Assembly: GCA_002427015.1 (NCBI GenBank)
Contig: DIPE01000051.1
Location: 5,489 to 10,785 of the forward strand
Source: Firmicutes bacterium UBA5496
GTDB lineage: Bacteria > Bacillota > Proteinivoracia > UBA4975
Direction of reading: 5' to 3'
Length of the DNA: 5,297 nt
A program made the translations under genes and the position numbers. Every line of letters begins with the position of its first letter. The first letter of the stretch is position 1. The notes below the pieces were generated by a model, which was not told where the DNA came from, made no database searches, and was given only the letters and a program-made list of their open reading frames with translations. This document shows positions 1 to 5,297 of the stretch, piece after piece.

Positions 1-1083
1 ATTGTAGTGGGCTGGCCCAAAGGTTATGTGGTTGAGCCCAGCTCCAAGCAGAAGTTCCTCTGGTTTCTCAAAGACAACCTGGGCATATTGTTTAGCCTCT
101 TGGCCTTAATCCTGCTGCCCCTATGGTATTTGTATGCCTGGAACAAGGTAGGCCGCGATCCCCGCAAGGGCGTTATTTTCCCCAGATATACCCCGCCAGA
201 GGGATTCTCCCCTGCGGCCATCCGCTATATCCGCCGCATGGGCTACGATGACAAGGCTTTTACCGCGGCGATAATCAATTTAGCCGTCCAGGGCAGGCTC
301 ATTATCCGCCAGGAGGATAAAAGAAAGTACAGCCTGGAAAATACCGGGGTCCAGGCCACTAGCTCCCCCGAAGAAGACATTCTCCATTCCCAGCTCTTCG
401 CCCAAGGTGACACCCTTGAACTGGACAATGCCAATCACATGACTTTCAGCGCCTCCGGCCTGCGCCTGCACAAACAACTGGCCGCCGCATACAAAGGCAA
501 ATACTTTTCGGCCAACACCTCCTGGCTGCTGCTGGGAATCCTCATGGGCTTTATTCTCCTGGCAGTGAGCATGATCTTTACAGTGCTCTACGGAAGTTTC
601 TGGGGCATGCTCCTGTTGATAATTTCCGCTTTGGGGGTCATTGTCATCAGCGCTGTCTTCGGCAAACTCCTGAAAGCCCCCACACTTGCAGGCAGGGCCG
701 TGATGGATGAAATAGATGGCTTCAAGATGTTTTTGGAGGTGGCGGAAAAGGACTACCTGCAGTGGTCGGCGCCGCCGGAAAGAACTCCGGAACTGTTTGA
801 AAAATACCTGCCCCATGCCCTGGCCCTGGGTGTCGACCAGCAATGGGCAGAAAAGTTCTCCTCAGTCCTGGCTGCAGCCAGTGAAGCCGGCCAGGGATAC
901 AGGCCAGTTTGGTACCAAGGCCACTATTATACGGGCTTTTCCGCTGCCAGCTTTGCCAGCAACCTCAACAGCTCCTTCAGCAACAGCATTGCGGCAGCGA
1001 AAACCGCCCCGGGTTCCTCCTCAGGCTTCTCCGGCGGCTCCTCCGGGGGCGGCGGTGGCGGCGGCGGTGGCGGCGGCTGGTAA
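1..1083 (+). CDS. DUF2207-family membrane protein, C-terminal part (5' truncated)
   Basis: The frame is open to the left edge and reads I-V-V-G-W-P-K-G, which resembles the end of the extracellular DUF2207 domain, so the GTG at base 7 is probably internal. About 360 residues are visible, whereas the family is usually around 550-620. Counting from base 7, a membrane helix lies at about 27-47, followed by the family-like stretch VGRDP...YTPPEGFSPA (48-70) and a small folded region (75-165) resembling a winged helix. Two more helices follow at about 172-195 and 198-218. Next comes a conserved-looking block, AGRAVMDEIDGFKMFLEVAEKD (228-249), and a low-complexity Ser/Gly tail ending in 11 glycines and a tryptophan. 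Family members are predicted membrane proteins of unknown function, often with Gly-rich ends. No other gene in the window shares its strand. The family call is strong; the function is unknown. Confidence 0.88.
   Translation: MVVGWPKGYVVEPSSKQKFLWFLKDNLGILFSLLALILLPLWYLYAWNKVGRDPRKGVIFPRYTPPEGFSPAAIRYIRRMGYDDKAFTAAIINLAVQGRLIIRQEDKRKYSLENTGVQATSSPEEDILHSQLFAQGDTLELDNANHMTFSASGLRLHKQLAAAYKGKYFSANTSWLLLGILMGFILLAVSMIFTVLYGSFWGMLLLIISALGVIVISAVFGKLLKAPTLAGRAVMDEIDGFKMFLEVAEKDYLQWSAPPERTPELFEKYLPHALALGVDQQWAEKFSSVLAAASEAGQGYRPVWYQGHYYTGFSAASFASNLNSSFSNSIAAAKTAPGSSSGFSGGSSGGGGGGGGGGGW
1045..1077 (+). repeat. GGN codon run encoding 11 consecutive glycines
   Basis: Eleven glycine codons in a row (GGG, then GGC and GGT) form an imperfect GGC microsatellite just before the final TGG and the stop codon of the DUF2207 gene. 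Gly-rich C-termini are common in this family, so this is part of the protein. The near-perfect trinucleotide repeat could change length by slippage in steps of three bases, which would keep the frame. Confidence 0.8.
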
Positions 1084-1091
1084 AAAAACTT

Positions 1092-1124
1092 AAATCCTGC
1101 AAAGCAAGCCTTGCAGGATTTTTT
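1092..1124. terminator. Bidirectional Rho-independent terminator between convergent genes
   Basis: An 11-bp perfect stem (AAATCCTGCAA at 1092-1102 with TTGCAGGATTT at 1111-1121) encloses an 8-base loop. On the + strand the stem runs into six Ts (1119-1124), starting 9 bases after the DUF2207 stop codon. On the minus strand the stem is followed by AAGTTTTTTT (complement of 1082-1091), so it can also end transcription of the convergent small gene, whose stop is at 1132-1134. One hairpin probably serves both genes. Confidence 0.88.
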
Positions 1125-1131
1125 ATCCCCT

Positions 1132-1446
1132 TTAGGATTTCAGTTGCCGTTCAAAACGCCACCAGACGATAAATCTGTAAATGGGACTGGCAACCAGCAC
1201 CAGCAGCAACAAAGTTTTCCGGGTGAAAAGATAAAAGACCAGGGCAGTTAAGAGAATTATAGCCAAAGCAATATCTGAAACAGTTGTATTAGCCGGGCGG
1301 CCAAGTAATGTTCCCGCTTTTAGAGCCTTTTTATAACAATCCTCATGGAATGTAAGAAACCTGGTAAAAGCTCGGTTGGTCACCACCAAGTCTTTTCTGG
1401 ACTGAATAGCCTTACCGCAGACATAGCATTTTAAGGAATCAGGCAA
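1132..1446 (-). CDS. Small putative zinc-binding protein with two membrane helices, function unknown
   Basis: The product is a 104-residue protein I cannot assign to a named family. It opens with C7-x-x-C10, followed by H34-x-x-C37 (CYVCGK ... FHEDCY), a spacing that suggests one zinc site of the LIM or zinc-ribbon kind. Two hydrophobic helices follow at about 56-75 and 78-96, then a short basic tail (RFERQLKS), so the zinc knuckle and tail probably face the cytoplasm. The open frame reaches a GTG at 1464, but the ribosome binding site AAAGGAG (1455-1461) lies inside that extension. It sits 8 bases before the TTG at 1446, which I take as the start. The gene has its own promoter (1484-1512) and is transcribed alone toward the shared terminator at 1092-1124. 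Being a gene is well supported; zinc binding is inferred from the four ligands. Confidence 0.8.
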   Translation of the reverse strand: MPDSLKCYVCGKAIQSRKDLVVTNRAFTRFLTFHEDCYKKALKAGTLLGRPANTTVSDIALAIILLTALVFYLFTRKTLLLLVLVASPIYRFIVWWRFERQLKS

Positions 1447-1454
1447 GACAAGTT

Positions 1455-1461
1455 CTCCTTT
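1455..1461 (-). promoter_or_regulatory. Ribosome binding site that fixes a TTG start
   Basis: On the minus strand this reads AAAGGAG, 8 bases before the TTG at 1446-1444. It lies within the first codons of the longer GTG-started frame (1464), which has no such site of its own. With transcription expected to begin near 1477, the TTG start leaves a leader of about 30 bases, while the GTG would leave only about a dozen. Confidence 0.75.
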
Positions 1462-1483
1462 CACTGGCGTTACTTTAATCTAT

Positions 1484-1512
1484 ATTATCATTCTTTGCCC
1501 TGTCTTTGTAAA
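1484..1512 (-). promoter_or_regulatory. Sigma-A type promoter of the small zinc-binding protein gene
   Basis: On the minus strand, TTTACA (1507-1512, five of six bases match TTGACA) is followed by a 17-base spacer and GATAAT (1484-1489, five of six match TATAAT). Transcription should start near 1477, just ahead of the AAAGGAG site. It lies immediately downstream of the ABC importer terminator, which makes the small gene a separate unit. Confidence 0.75.
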
Positions 1513-1527
1513 CCTTTCCCTCAAGGC

Positions 1528-1562
1528 AAAAAAAAGGGGACAGAAGGAATCCCCCTTGTCCC
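1528..1562 (-). terminator. Rho-independent terminator of the amino acid ABC importer genes
   Basis: Reading the minus strand, GGGACA (1562-1557) pairs with TGTCCC (1542-1537). After one mismatch the stem continues with four more pairs, including G-T wobbles, and closes with a 4-base GATT loop. A C (1536) and eight Ts (1535-1528) follow. The hairpin starts two bases after the ATPase stop codon, so it ends the binding protein-permease-ATPase unit. Confidence 0.9.
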
Positions 1563-1564
1563 GG

Positions 1565-2287
1565 TTAGAGTACTTTGCTTAAGAAGTCCTTGGTGGCTTC
1601 ATGCTGAGGATTGACCAGCAATTGAGAGGGCGGCCCCTCCTCCACAATGATACCATCATGCATAAAGATAATCTTATCCCCGGCTTCCCGGGCAAAGGCC
1701 ATTTCATGAGTGACGACAATCATCGTCATGCCGTCGGCAGCCAGTTCTTTCATAACATTGAGAACTTCCCCGGTCATGCCTGGGTCCAAAGCTGAGGTCA
1801 CTTCGTCAAAGAGCATGACTTTGGGCTGCATGGCTAGGGCACGGGCGATAGCCACTCTTTGCTGCTGACCGCCGGAGAGCTGATGGGGCCAGGACCGAGC
1901 CTTATCCGCCAAATCAACCTTGGCCAGCAGCTCCATGGCCACCTCTTCGGCATCCTTATGGGACATGCCCCGCACCTTGACTGGCGCCAGGGTGATATTG
2001 TCTATAACCCGCTTGTGGGGAAAGAGATTGAACTGCTGAAAGACCATGCCTGTCTCCCGCCGCACTTCGTGCTTTACTACACCTTTGGCAGTAACCTCCA
2101 CACCATCTATCCAAATCTCGCCGCTGTCGGGCACCTCCAAGAGGTTTACACAGCGGAGCAAGGTGCTCTTGCCGGACCCGCTGGCGCCGATGAGGACTAC
2201 AACCTCTCCTTTGCCGACTGAGGCGGAAACCCCCTTGAGAACGTGATTATCTCCGAAGGCCTTTTCCAGGTTGACTATCTGAATCAT
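1565..2287 (-). CDS. Polar amino acid ABC transporter, ATP-binding protein (GlnQ/HisP type)
   Basis: This 240-residue cytoplasmic ATPase powers the import of a polar amino acid. All the motifs of a working ABC ATPase are present: Walker A GASGSGKST (34-42), Q-loop Q84-Q85, signature LSGGQ (137-141), Walker B VMLFDE (157-162), D-loop SALD (165-168) and switch H194. The FQQFNLFPH stretch (83-91) and the overall length fit the HisP/GlnQ/ArtP subfamily. Where most relatives read DEPTSALDP this one has DEVTSALDP, a tolerated variant. I start at the ATG at 2287, where homologues begin, with AAAGGAGG ten bases upstream; the open frame continues to 2347 but the extra 20 residues lie inside the permease gene. 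It overlaps the permease end by 41 bases and is the last gene of the unit, followed by a terminator. The family is certain; the substrate is not readable from the ATPase. Confidence 0.95.
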   Translation of the reverse strand: MIQIVNLEKAFGDNHVLKGVSASVGKGEVVVLIGASGSGKSTLLRCVNLLEVPDSGEIWIDGVEVTAKGVVKHEVRRETGMVFQQFNLFPHKRVIDNITLAPVKVRGMSHKDAEEVAMELLAKVDLADKARSWPHQLSGGQQQRVAIARALAMQPKVMLFDEVTSALDPGMTGEVLNVMKELAADGMTMIVVTHEMAFAREAGDKIIFMHDGIIVEEGPPSQLLVNPQHEATKDFLSKVL

Positions 2288-3026
2288 AGGGTCCCATCCT
2301 CCTTTCCAGCAATGCCAGCAGCTGTGATAGGGCAAAGGTAATTGCAAAGTAAACTAAGGCGATGCCAATATACATTGTAAAGTATTCGTAAGTGCGGGAA
2401 GCAATTAAAGTCGCCCTGTAGGTCAACTCCGCAATGGCAATAAAGTTGACAAGGGATGAATCCTTGGTCAGGGTGACCATCTCATTGCCCATGGAGGGGA
2501 TGACCCGCCTGAAGGCCTGGGGAAAGACGATATAGGTGAAGACCTGAAATGGGGACAGGCCTAAGGAGAGACCAGCCTGAGTCTGTCCGATATCAATTGA
2601 TTGGATGCCTCCCCGAAAGACTTCCCCCATATATGCGGCGCTGTTAAGACTAAGAGCGATAATCCCCGAGGCAAAAGCAGGCAACGTCAGGCCGAATTCC
2701 GCCAGTCCGTAATGAATGATAAAGATTTGCACAATCATAGGAGTGCCTCTAATGAAAGCCACATAGGCGCTGGATAAAGCTTTTATGGGCCGAAACTTAG
2801 ACAGGCGCCCAGAAGCAACTAATATGCCCAACGAGACACCCAGGATGACAGAACACAGGCTTATTAGAAGCGATACTTTTGCTCCTTCTAGTAGCTTGGG
2901 TAGAGAGTAGTAGATTAGTGAAAAGTCAATGATATTTTGGATCTTATTTGCTAAGGTGTTTAGCAGTACCTTTGCTCCATCAAGTAGTTTGGGTAAAATA
3001 GCTAGTACGACGTTAATAGATTCCAT
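2247..3026 (-). CDS. Polar amino acid ABC transporter, permease (HisM/GlnP type)
   Basis: This 259-residue inner-membrane protein forms the channel of the importer. It has the family stretch FIRGTPMIVQIF (91-102) and a coupling-helix (EAA-like) loop, TQAGLSLGLSP...FPQAFRRVIP (149-177), which docks on the ATPase. Hydrophobic helices are visible at about 51-72, 85-107, 117-135, 190-210 and 218-240. HisM/GlnP-type permeases are usually about 215-230 residues; this one has about 35 extra at the N-terminus, where LPKLLDGAKVLL (11-22) is nearly repeated as LPKLLEGAKVSL (42-53), the place where homologues normally begin. I keep the ATG at 3026 because no ordinary start codon lies between the two copies. 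It begins 8 bases after the binding-protein stop without a strong ribosome binding site, so translation is probably coupled. As only one permease gene is present, a homodimer is likely. Confidence 0.94.
   Translation of the reverse strand: MESINVVLAILPKLLDGAKVLLNTLANKIQNIIDFSLIYYSLPKLLEGAKVSLLISLCSVILGVSLGILVASGRLSKFRPIKALSSAYVAFIRGTPMIVQIFIIHYGLAEFGLTLPAFASGIIALSLNSAAYMGEVFRGGIQSIDIGQTQAGLSLGLSPFQVFTYIVFPQAFRRVIPSMGNEMVTLTKDSSLVNFIAIAELTYRATLIASRTYEYFTMYIGIALVYFAITFALSQLLALLERRMGPYDSDSQPGKGLRR
2298..2305 (-). promoter_or_regulatory. Ribosome binding site of the ABC ATPase gene
   Basis: On the minus strand this reads AAAGGAGG, ten bases before the ATG at 2287-2285. It lies inside the 3' end of the permease gene and supports the short (240-residue) start over the longer open frame to 2347. 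Confidence 0.75.
2868..2996 (-). repeat. In-frame direct repeat, 36 bp units spaced 93 bp, within the permease start
   Basis: Bases 2961-2996 and 2868-2903 match at 28 of 36 positions. The offset is 93 bases, exactly 31 codons, so the duplication keeps the frame and gives two copies of an LPKLL(D/E)GAKV motif (residues 11-22 and 42-53). The downstream copy is where other HisM/GlnP permeases normally start their first helix; the upstream copy is extra. Similarity does not clearly extend beyond the 36 bases. Confidence 0.75.
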
Positions 3027-3034
3027 TTAAAATC

Positions 3035-3799
3035 TTACTCGCCAAACCAATTTTTAAATATTTCGTCGTATTTTCCGCTGTCCATCATTTTTTGCAGGGA
3101 GGCATTAATTTTTGCCATCATATCGGTATTCGTCTTTTTGACTGCGATGCCATATTGTTCGTTAGTAAAGGGTTCACCAAGAATTTTCATGCCGCCCAAA
3201 TGCGCCATATAGTTTTTGGCAACGGGTTCGTCGATAATAACTAAGTCTACACGGCCATTCTTAAGATCCATGAAGGCTTCATTGACCCGCTTGTACTGCT
3301 TGAGATTGGGGTGGTCTTCGGCGCCGAAGATGTCTTCACCTTCATAGGAACCGGTTGTCCCCATCTGCACAGCCACAATCAAGTCTTGGTCCACAATGTC
3401 TTCGATGCCAAAATTCCTGTCTTCATCTTCCCGGATAACTAGAACCTGGGAAGCGTCAAAATAGGGTTTGCTGAAGAGAACTTTTTCGGAGCGTTCTTCA
3501 TCAATAGTCATGGCGGCAATGACAATATCCAGTTTGTCGGTCTGCAGGGATTCGATGAGACTGTCAAAGGGCAGATGCACCACTTCAAGCTCCCAGTCGT
3601 TATCCGCAGCGATAGCTTTAATCAGATCAATGTCAAAACCAATGATGTTTTCATCATCATCTGTAGTTTCAAAAGGCGGGAAAGTAGCTTCGGTCCCAAC
3701 CTTTAAAACTTTCTTCCCCCCTGGCTGTGTCCCCACACAACCAGACAGGGCAGCGACACACAACAGCAACACGGCAAGAATGACAAAACCTCTCTTCAC
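3035..3799 (-). CDS. Polar amino acid-binding lipoprotein of ABC transporter (SBP family 3)
   Basis: This 254-residue lipoprotein captures the amino acid outside the membrane and delivers it to the permease. MKRGFVILAVLLLCVAALSGC is a lipoprotein signal with lipobox L18-S-G-C21, so the mature protein should be anchored through Cys21. The family 3 signature GFDIDLIKAIAADN (54-67) is present, as are ligand-site regions GTEATFPPFE (35-44), R103 in TIDEERSE (expected to hold the carboxylate), QMGTTG (145-150) and D190 in VIIDEPVA (expected to hold the amino group). The acidic ligand-site look recalls basic amino acid binders such as HisJ/ArtJ, but the substrate is uncertain. The open frame extends to a TTG at 3838, but AGGAGG (3809-3814) lies inside that stretch, 9 bases before the GTG at 3799, which also places the signal peptide correctly. 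It is first in the unit; the permease follows 8 bases later. Confidence 0.95.
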   Translation of the reverse strand: MKRGFVILAVLLLCVAALSGCVGTQPGGKKVLKVGTEATFPPFETTDDDENIIGFDIDLIKAIAADNDWELEVVHLPFDSLIESLQTDKLDIVIAAMTIDEERSEKVLFSKPYFDASQVLVIREDEDRNFGIEDIVDQDLIVAVQMGTTGSYEGEDIFGAEDHPNLKQYKRVNEAFMDLKNGRVDLVIIDEPVAKNYMAHLGGMKILGEPFTNEQYGIAVKKTNTDMMAKINASLQKMMDSGKYDEIFKNWFGE

Positions 3800-3808
3800 T
3801 GTCCTTAA

Positions 3809-3814
3809 CCTCCT
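3809..3814 (-). promoter_or_regulatory. Ribosome binding site that fixes the GTG start of the binding lipoprotein
   Basis: On the minus strand this is a perfect AGGAGG, 9 bases ahead of the GTG at 3799-3797. An in-frame ATG (3817-3815) sits directly before it and a TTG at 3838 lies further out, but neither has its own site and both would add residues in front of a normal signal peptide. Confidence 0.85.
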
Positions 3815-3822
3815 CATAATCT

Positions 3823-3841
3823 TAGTTAAATTAATCAACTA
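3823..3841. promoter_or_regulatory. AT-rich inverted repeat upstream of the importer, possible operator
   Basis: TAGTT (3823-3827) and AACTA (3837-3841) are 5-bp inverted arms around an AT-rich centre, giving an approximate 19-bp dyad 8 bases upstream of the AGGAGG of the binding-protein gene. A dyad at this place could be a repressor site, but short AT-rich symmetry also arises by chance. Confidence 0.25.
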
Positions 3842-3869
3842 GTCTATGGATCAGGCGGTCATTGGCTTA

Positions 3870-3884
3870 GGTTAATCTTTAACC
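3870..3884. promoter_or_regulatory. Perfect 6-bp inverted repeat upstream of the importer, possible operator or small hairpin
   Basis: GGTTAA (3870-3875) and TTAACC (3879-3884) are perfectly complementary around three central bases, about 70 bp upstream of the binding-protein start. It could be a regulator-binding site or a weak stem in the leader RNA. It is not a terminator, as no T tract follows. The rest of the intergenic region 3800-4029 holds no promoter I find convincing, no tRNA, and no T-box or riboswitch I recognise. Confidence 0.35.
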
Positions 3885-4029
3885 CATTGACGAGTTGCTT
3901 TAGTTATCTATTCTGCACTAGAGGCAATAATCCTTCTTTATTTGTAACATCTCTGAAACATAGCTGTAACTTGCTAGAAAGACGGAGCTTTTCTCAACTT
4001 GCCAAATTTTCAGCAGCCTGTCCGACCTA

Positions 4030-4713
4030 TTAAACCAGATGTTTGCAGAGCAAAAGCAGGCCCAGAATCAGGGGCTGATGGACTACGTAGATGAGCAGGG
4101 AGTTCCGGCTGAGGAAGGCAATAATACTGCTTTGCGCCTGAAAGTTAAAGAGGCTCCGCCGCTGATAATAATAAAGCTTATAAGCAATTATCCCCAGGGT
4201 AAATACCGCCAAGTAGGGAATCAGGGGATAGTAATCCGCTGAACTGAAGCCGGCATATTTGAATCCCAGGGGCAGTAGGAGGAATGTAGACACTGTCATC
4301 TCTTCAACTGTCCTGGCCAGGCAGGCCACCGTCAGGGCCAGGAGGGCCAGCCCCCAGGCCGGCAGCTTTCTTAAGGCCGGGGACAGCAGCATGCAAGCCC
4401 CGAGAAAGTGCAGGATGCCAAATCTAATGTACTCATCCCCCAGAACAAAATAAGTAACCGCCGAAATGCCCAAGCCCAGCCCTAAAACAAGAAGGCCCCT
4501 TTTCACAGTCTTGCTTCCCAGCCCGCTGCTGATGCCGGAAATAAAAATGAAAATCAGGGCCGAAGCCTTGCCCACCCAAAACCAAAAGCCTCTGTGCCAG
4601 ACTATGTCCATACCCAGGAATACATTCAGATCATAGACTGTATGAAAGGCTGTCATCAGGACAATAGCAGCGGCGCGCAGCAAATCAATTTCCCAAATAC
4701 GCTTCGTTCCCAC
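4030..4713 (-). CDS. DUF1624 / HGSNAT-like multi-pass membrane protein, putative acyltransferase
   Basis: This 227-residue protein has about six or seven hydrophobic helices (about 12-34, 44-66, 73-92, 97-112, 117-134, 163-183, 196-222). It opens with RIWEIDLLRAAAIVLM...H24-x-x-x-D28-L, then shows FGILHFLG (98-105), YYPLIPYLAVFTLG (161-174) and RNSLLIYVVHQP (203-214). This order matches small bacterial proteins of the DUF1624 family, related to the heparan-glucosaminide N-acetyltransferase domain, which moves acetyl groups across membranes onto sugars. Whether the small bacterial versions do this is not established, and no substrate can be named. The start is a GTG separated by one base from the stop of the upstream phosphatase gene. 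A G-rich site (AGGGGGG) at the end of that gene serves as a moderate ribosome binding site, so the two are likely co-translated. No clear terminator follows the stop. Confidence 0.82.
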   Translation of the reverse strand: MGTKRIWEIDLLRAAAIVLMTAFHTVYDLNVFLGMDIVWHRGFWFWVGKASALIFIFISGISSGLGSKTVKRGLLVLGLGLGISAVTYFVLGDEYIRFGILHFLGACMLLSPALRKLPAWGLALLALTVACLARTVEEMTVSTFLLLPLGFKYAGFSSADYYPLIPYLAVFTLGIIAYKLYYYQRRSLFNFQAQSSIIAFLSRNSLLIYVVHQPLILGLLLLCKHLV

Positions 4714-4714
4714 C

Positions 4715-5297
4715 CTAATCCCCCCTGTTCAGGGCCTCAGCCAGCTGCCCCACGGAAGCAAAAATAAAATTCGGCCGGAATTGGGACCCTGCCAAGTCCT
4801 CCTGCCGGGTTTCGCCGCTGAGGACCAAAATTGATGTGAGGCCGGCCTCCAACCCCATGGCAATATCTGTGTACAGCCTGTCCCCCACTATAGCCGTCTC
4901 CTCTTTGGCAGCGTGAGTCCGGGTGAGGGCAGCCTCGACAATTTCCCTGTTGGGTTTGCCGATGACCTTGGGCCGGCGGCCGGTAGAGGCCTCAATAAAG
5001 GCGATGATCGCCCCGGCATCGGGCATGTACCTGCCCCCCTCCAAGGGACAGTTGAAATCCGGATGGGTAGCCACATACTCTGTCCCCTCCCGGATGAGAT
5101 CACAAACATCCCACAACTTCTGGTAGGTCAAGGTAGTATCAAAGCCCAGCACAACATAATCGGGGCGGTCAGCCTTAGAAACCAGTTGAAACCCCTGGGC
5201 GGCAAACTCCCGGGCCAGAGCGGGGGTGCCCAGGAGAAAGATTCTGGCCCCGGGCCTGACTCTCTGCAGATAAATAGCAGTGGCCTCTCCTGAGGTA
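4715..5297 (-). CDS. HAD-IIA family phosphatase (NagD/AraL-like), N-terminus cut by window edge
   Basis: The frame stays open to the right edge (first whole codon ends at 5296), leaving 193 visible residues. Family members have about 255-275, so roughly 65-75 residues are missing, including the DxD nucleophile motif. The visible part starts at TSGEAT, the motif II Thr/Ser, and runs through a class IIA cap containing DYVVLGFDTTLTYQKL (46-61) and ATHPDFNCP (76-84). Motif III lysine is in IGKPN (K114), and the metal-binding motif is VGDRLYTDIAMG (137-148, D139 and D144). These cytoplasmic enzymes remove phosphate from sugar phosphates, nucleotides or glycerol phosphate; which one cannot be told. 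A GTG at 5152 could be mistaken for the start but lies in the middle of the cap domain. The gene stops one base before the DUF1624 gene. Confidence 0.93.
   Translation of the reverse strand, partial: TSGEATAIYLQRVRPGARIFLLGTPALAREFAAQGFQLVSKADRPDYVVLGFDTTLTYQKLWDVCDLIREGTEYVATHPDFNCPLEGGRYMPDAGAIIAFIEASTGRRPKVIGKPNREIVEAALTRTHAAKEETAIVGDRLYTDIAMGLEAGLTSILVLSGETRQEDLAGSQFRPNFIFASVGQLAEALNRGD

Noticed and set aside
280..843. 187-residue minus-strand open frame opposite the DUF2207 gene
   Set aside because: It is fully antisense to a recognisable gene, its composition is unlike a folded protein (rich in His, Gln and Gly), and no ribosome binding site or family motif is visible.
1045..1077. GGC run as a mobile or CRISPR-type repeat
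   Set aside because: It is an in-frame glycine codon run in a coding sequence, with no spacers and no flanking mobile-element features.
1859..2221. 120-residue plus-strand open frame opposite the ATPase
   Set aside because: It lies antisense to the signature and Walker motifs of the ABC ATPase and shows no independent support.
2288..2347. N-terminal extension of the ATPase to 2347
   Set aside because: The extra 20 residues do not resemble the family, they overlap the permease gene, and the AAAGGAGG site sits between this region and the ATG at 2287.
3468..3842. 124-residue plus-strand open frame opposite the binding lipoprotein
   Set aside because: It is antisense to the conserved SBP family 3 region, Ser/Met-rich, and has no ribosome binding site.
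3888..3915. Plus-strand promoter-like TTGACG with TATTCT 16 bases downstream
   Set aside because: The -10 matches only four of six bases and no plus-strand gene follows, so it is probably chance.
3800..4029. T-box or lysine riboswitch in the leader of the amino acid importer
   Set aside because: I looked for the T-box core, a terminator/antiterminator pair and long paired stems and found none; only short dyads are present.
5150..5152. GTG at 5152 as the start of the phosphatase
   Set aside because: The frame continues upstream with family sequence (TSGEAT, then the start of the cap domain), so the gene simply runs off the window.
4913..5293. 126-residue plus-strand open frame opposite the phosphatase
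   Set aside because: The opposite strand carries clear HAD-IIA motifs across the whole stretch; this is a shadow frame with no family features.

Overview
The window looks like a piece of a Bacillota (probably clostridial-type) chromosome with a roughly balanced base composition. The evidence is strong AGGAGG-type ribosome binding sites, frequent GTG/TTG starts, Rho-independent terminators with long T tracts, a sigma-A type promoter, and a lipoprotein (not periplasmic) amino-acid-binding protein. The lineage call is inference. Six genes are visible; the first and last run off the window edges.

Layout. On the + strand, bases 1-1083 encode the C-terminal part of a DUF2207-type membrane protein with an 11-glycine tail. 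It converges on a small minus-strand gene (1132-1446) for a CxxC/HxxC putative zinc-binding protein with two membrane helices; a hairpin at 1092-1124 lies between them and has T-rich flanks on both sides, so it can serve both genes. The small gene has its own good promoter (1484-1512). Just upstream of that promoter is the terminator (1528-1562) of the next unit, a complete minus-strand polar amino acid ABC importer: binding lipoprotein (3035-3799), permease (2247-3026) and ATPase (1565-2287). A 230-bp intergenic region (3800-4029) precedes the importer. Further right, also on the minus strand, are a DUF1624/HGSNAT-like multi-pass membrane protein (4030-4713) and, one base upstream of it, a HAD-IIA phosphatase (4715 to the window edge).

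How the genes work together. The importer is self-contained: the lipoprotein captures an amino acid outside the membrane, a presumed permease homodimer carries it across, and the ATPase supplies the energy. The HAD phosphatase and the DUF1624 protein look translationally coupled, but no shared pathway can be read from the sequence. The DUF2207 and zinc-binding genes are isolated single genes of unknown role.

I see no new defence system, mobile element, CRISPR array or RNA gene. The points most worth a second look are a 93-bp-spaced in-frame duplication at the N-terminus of the permease, the unassigned zinc-binding/two-helix protein, and the two symmetrical elements in the intergenic region before the importer. 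Several gene starts are placed downstream of the longest open frame because the ribosome binding site lies inside that frame.
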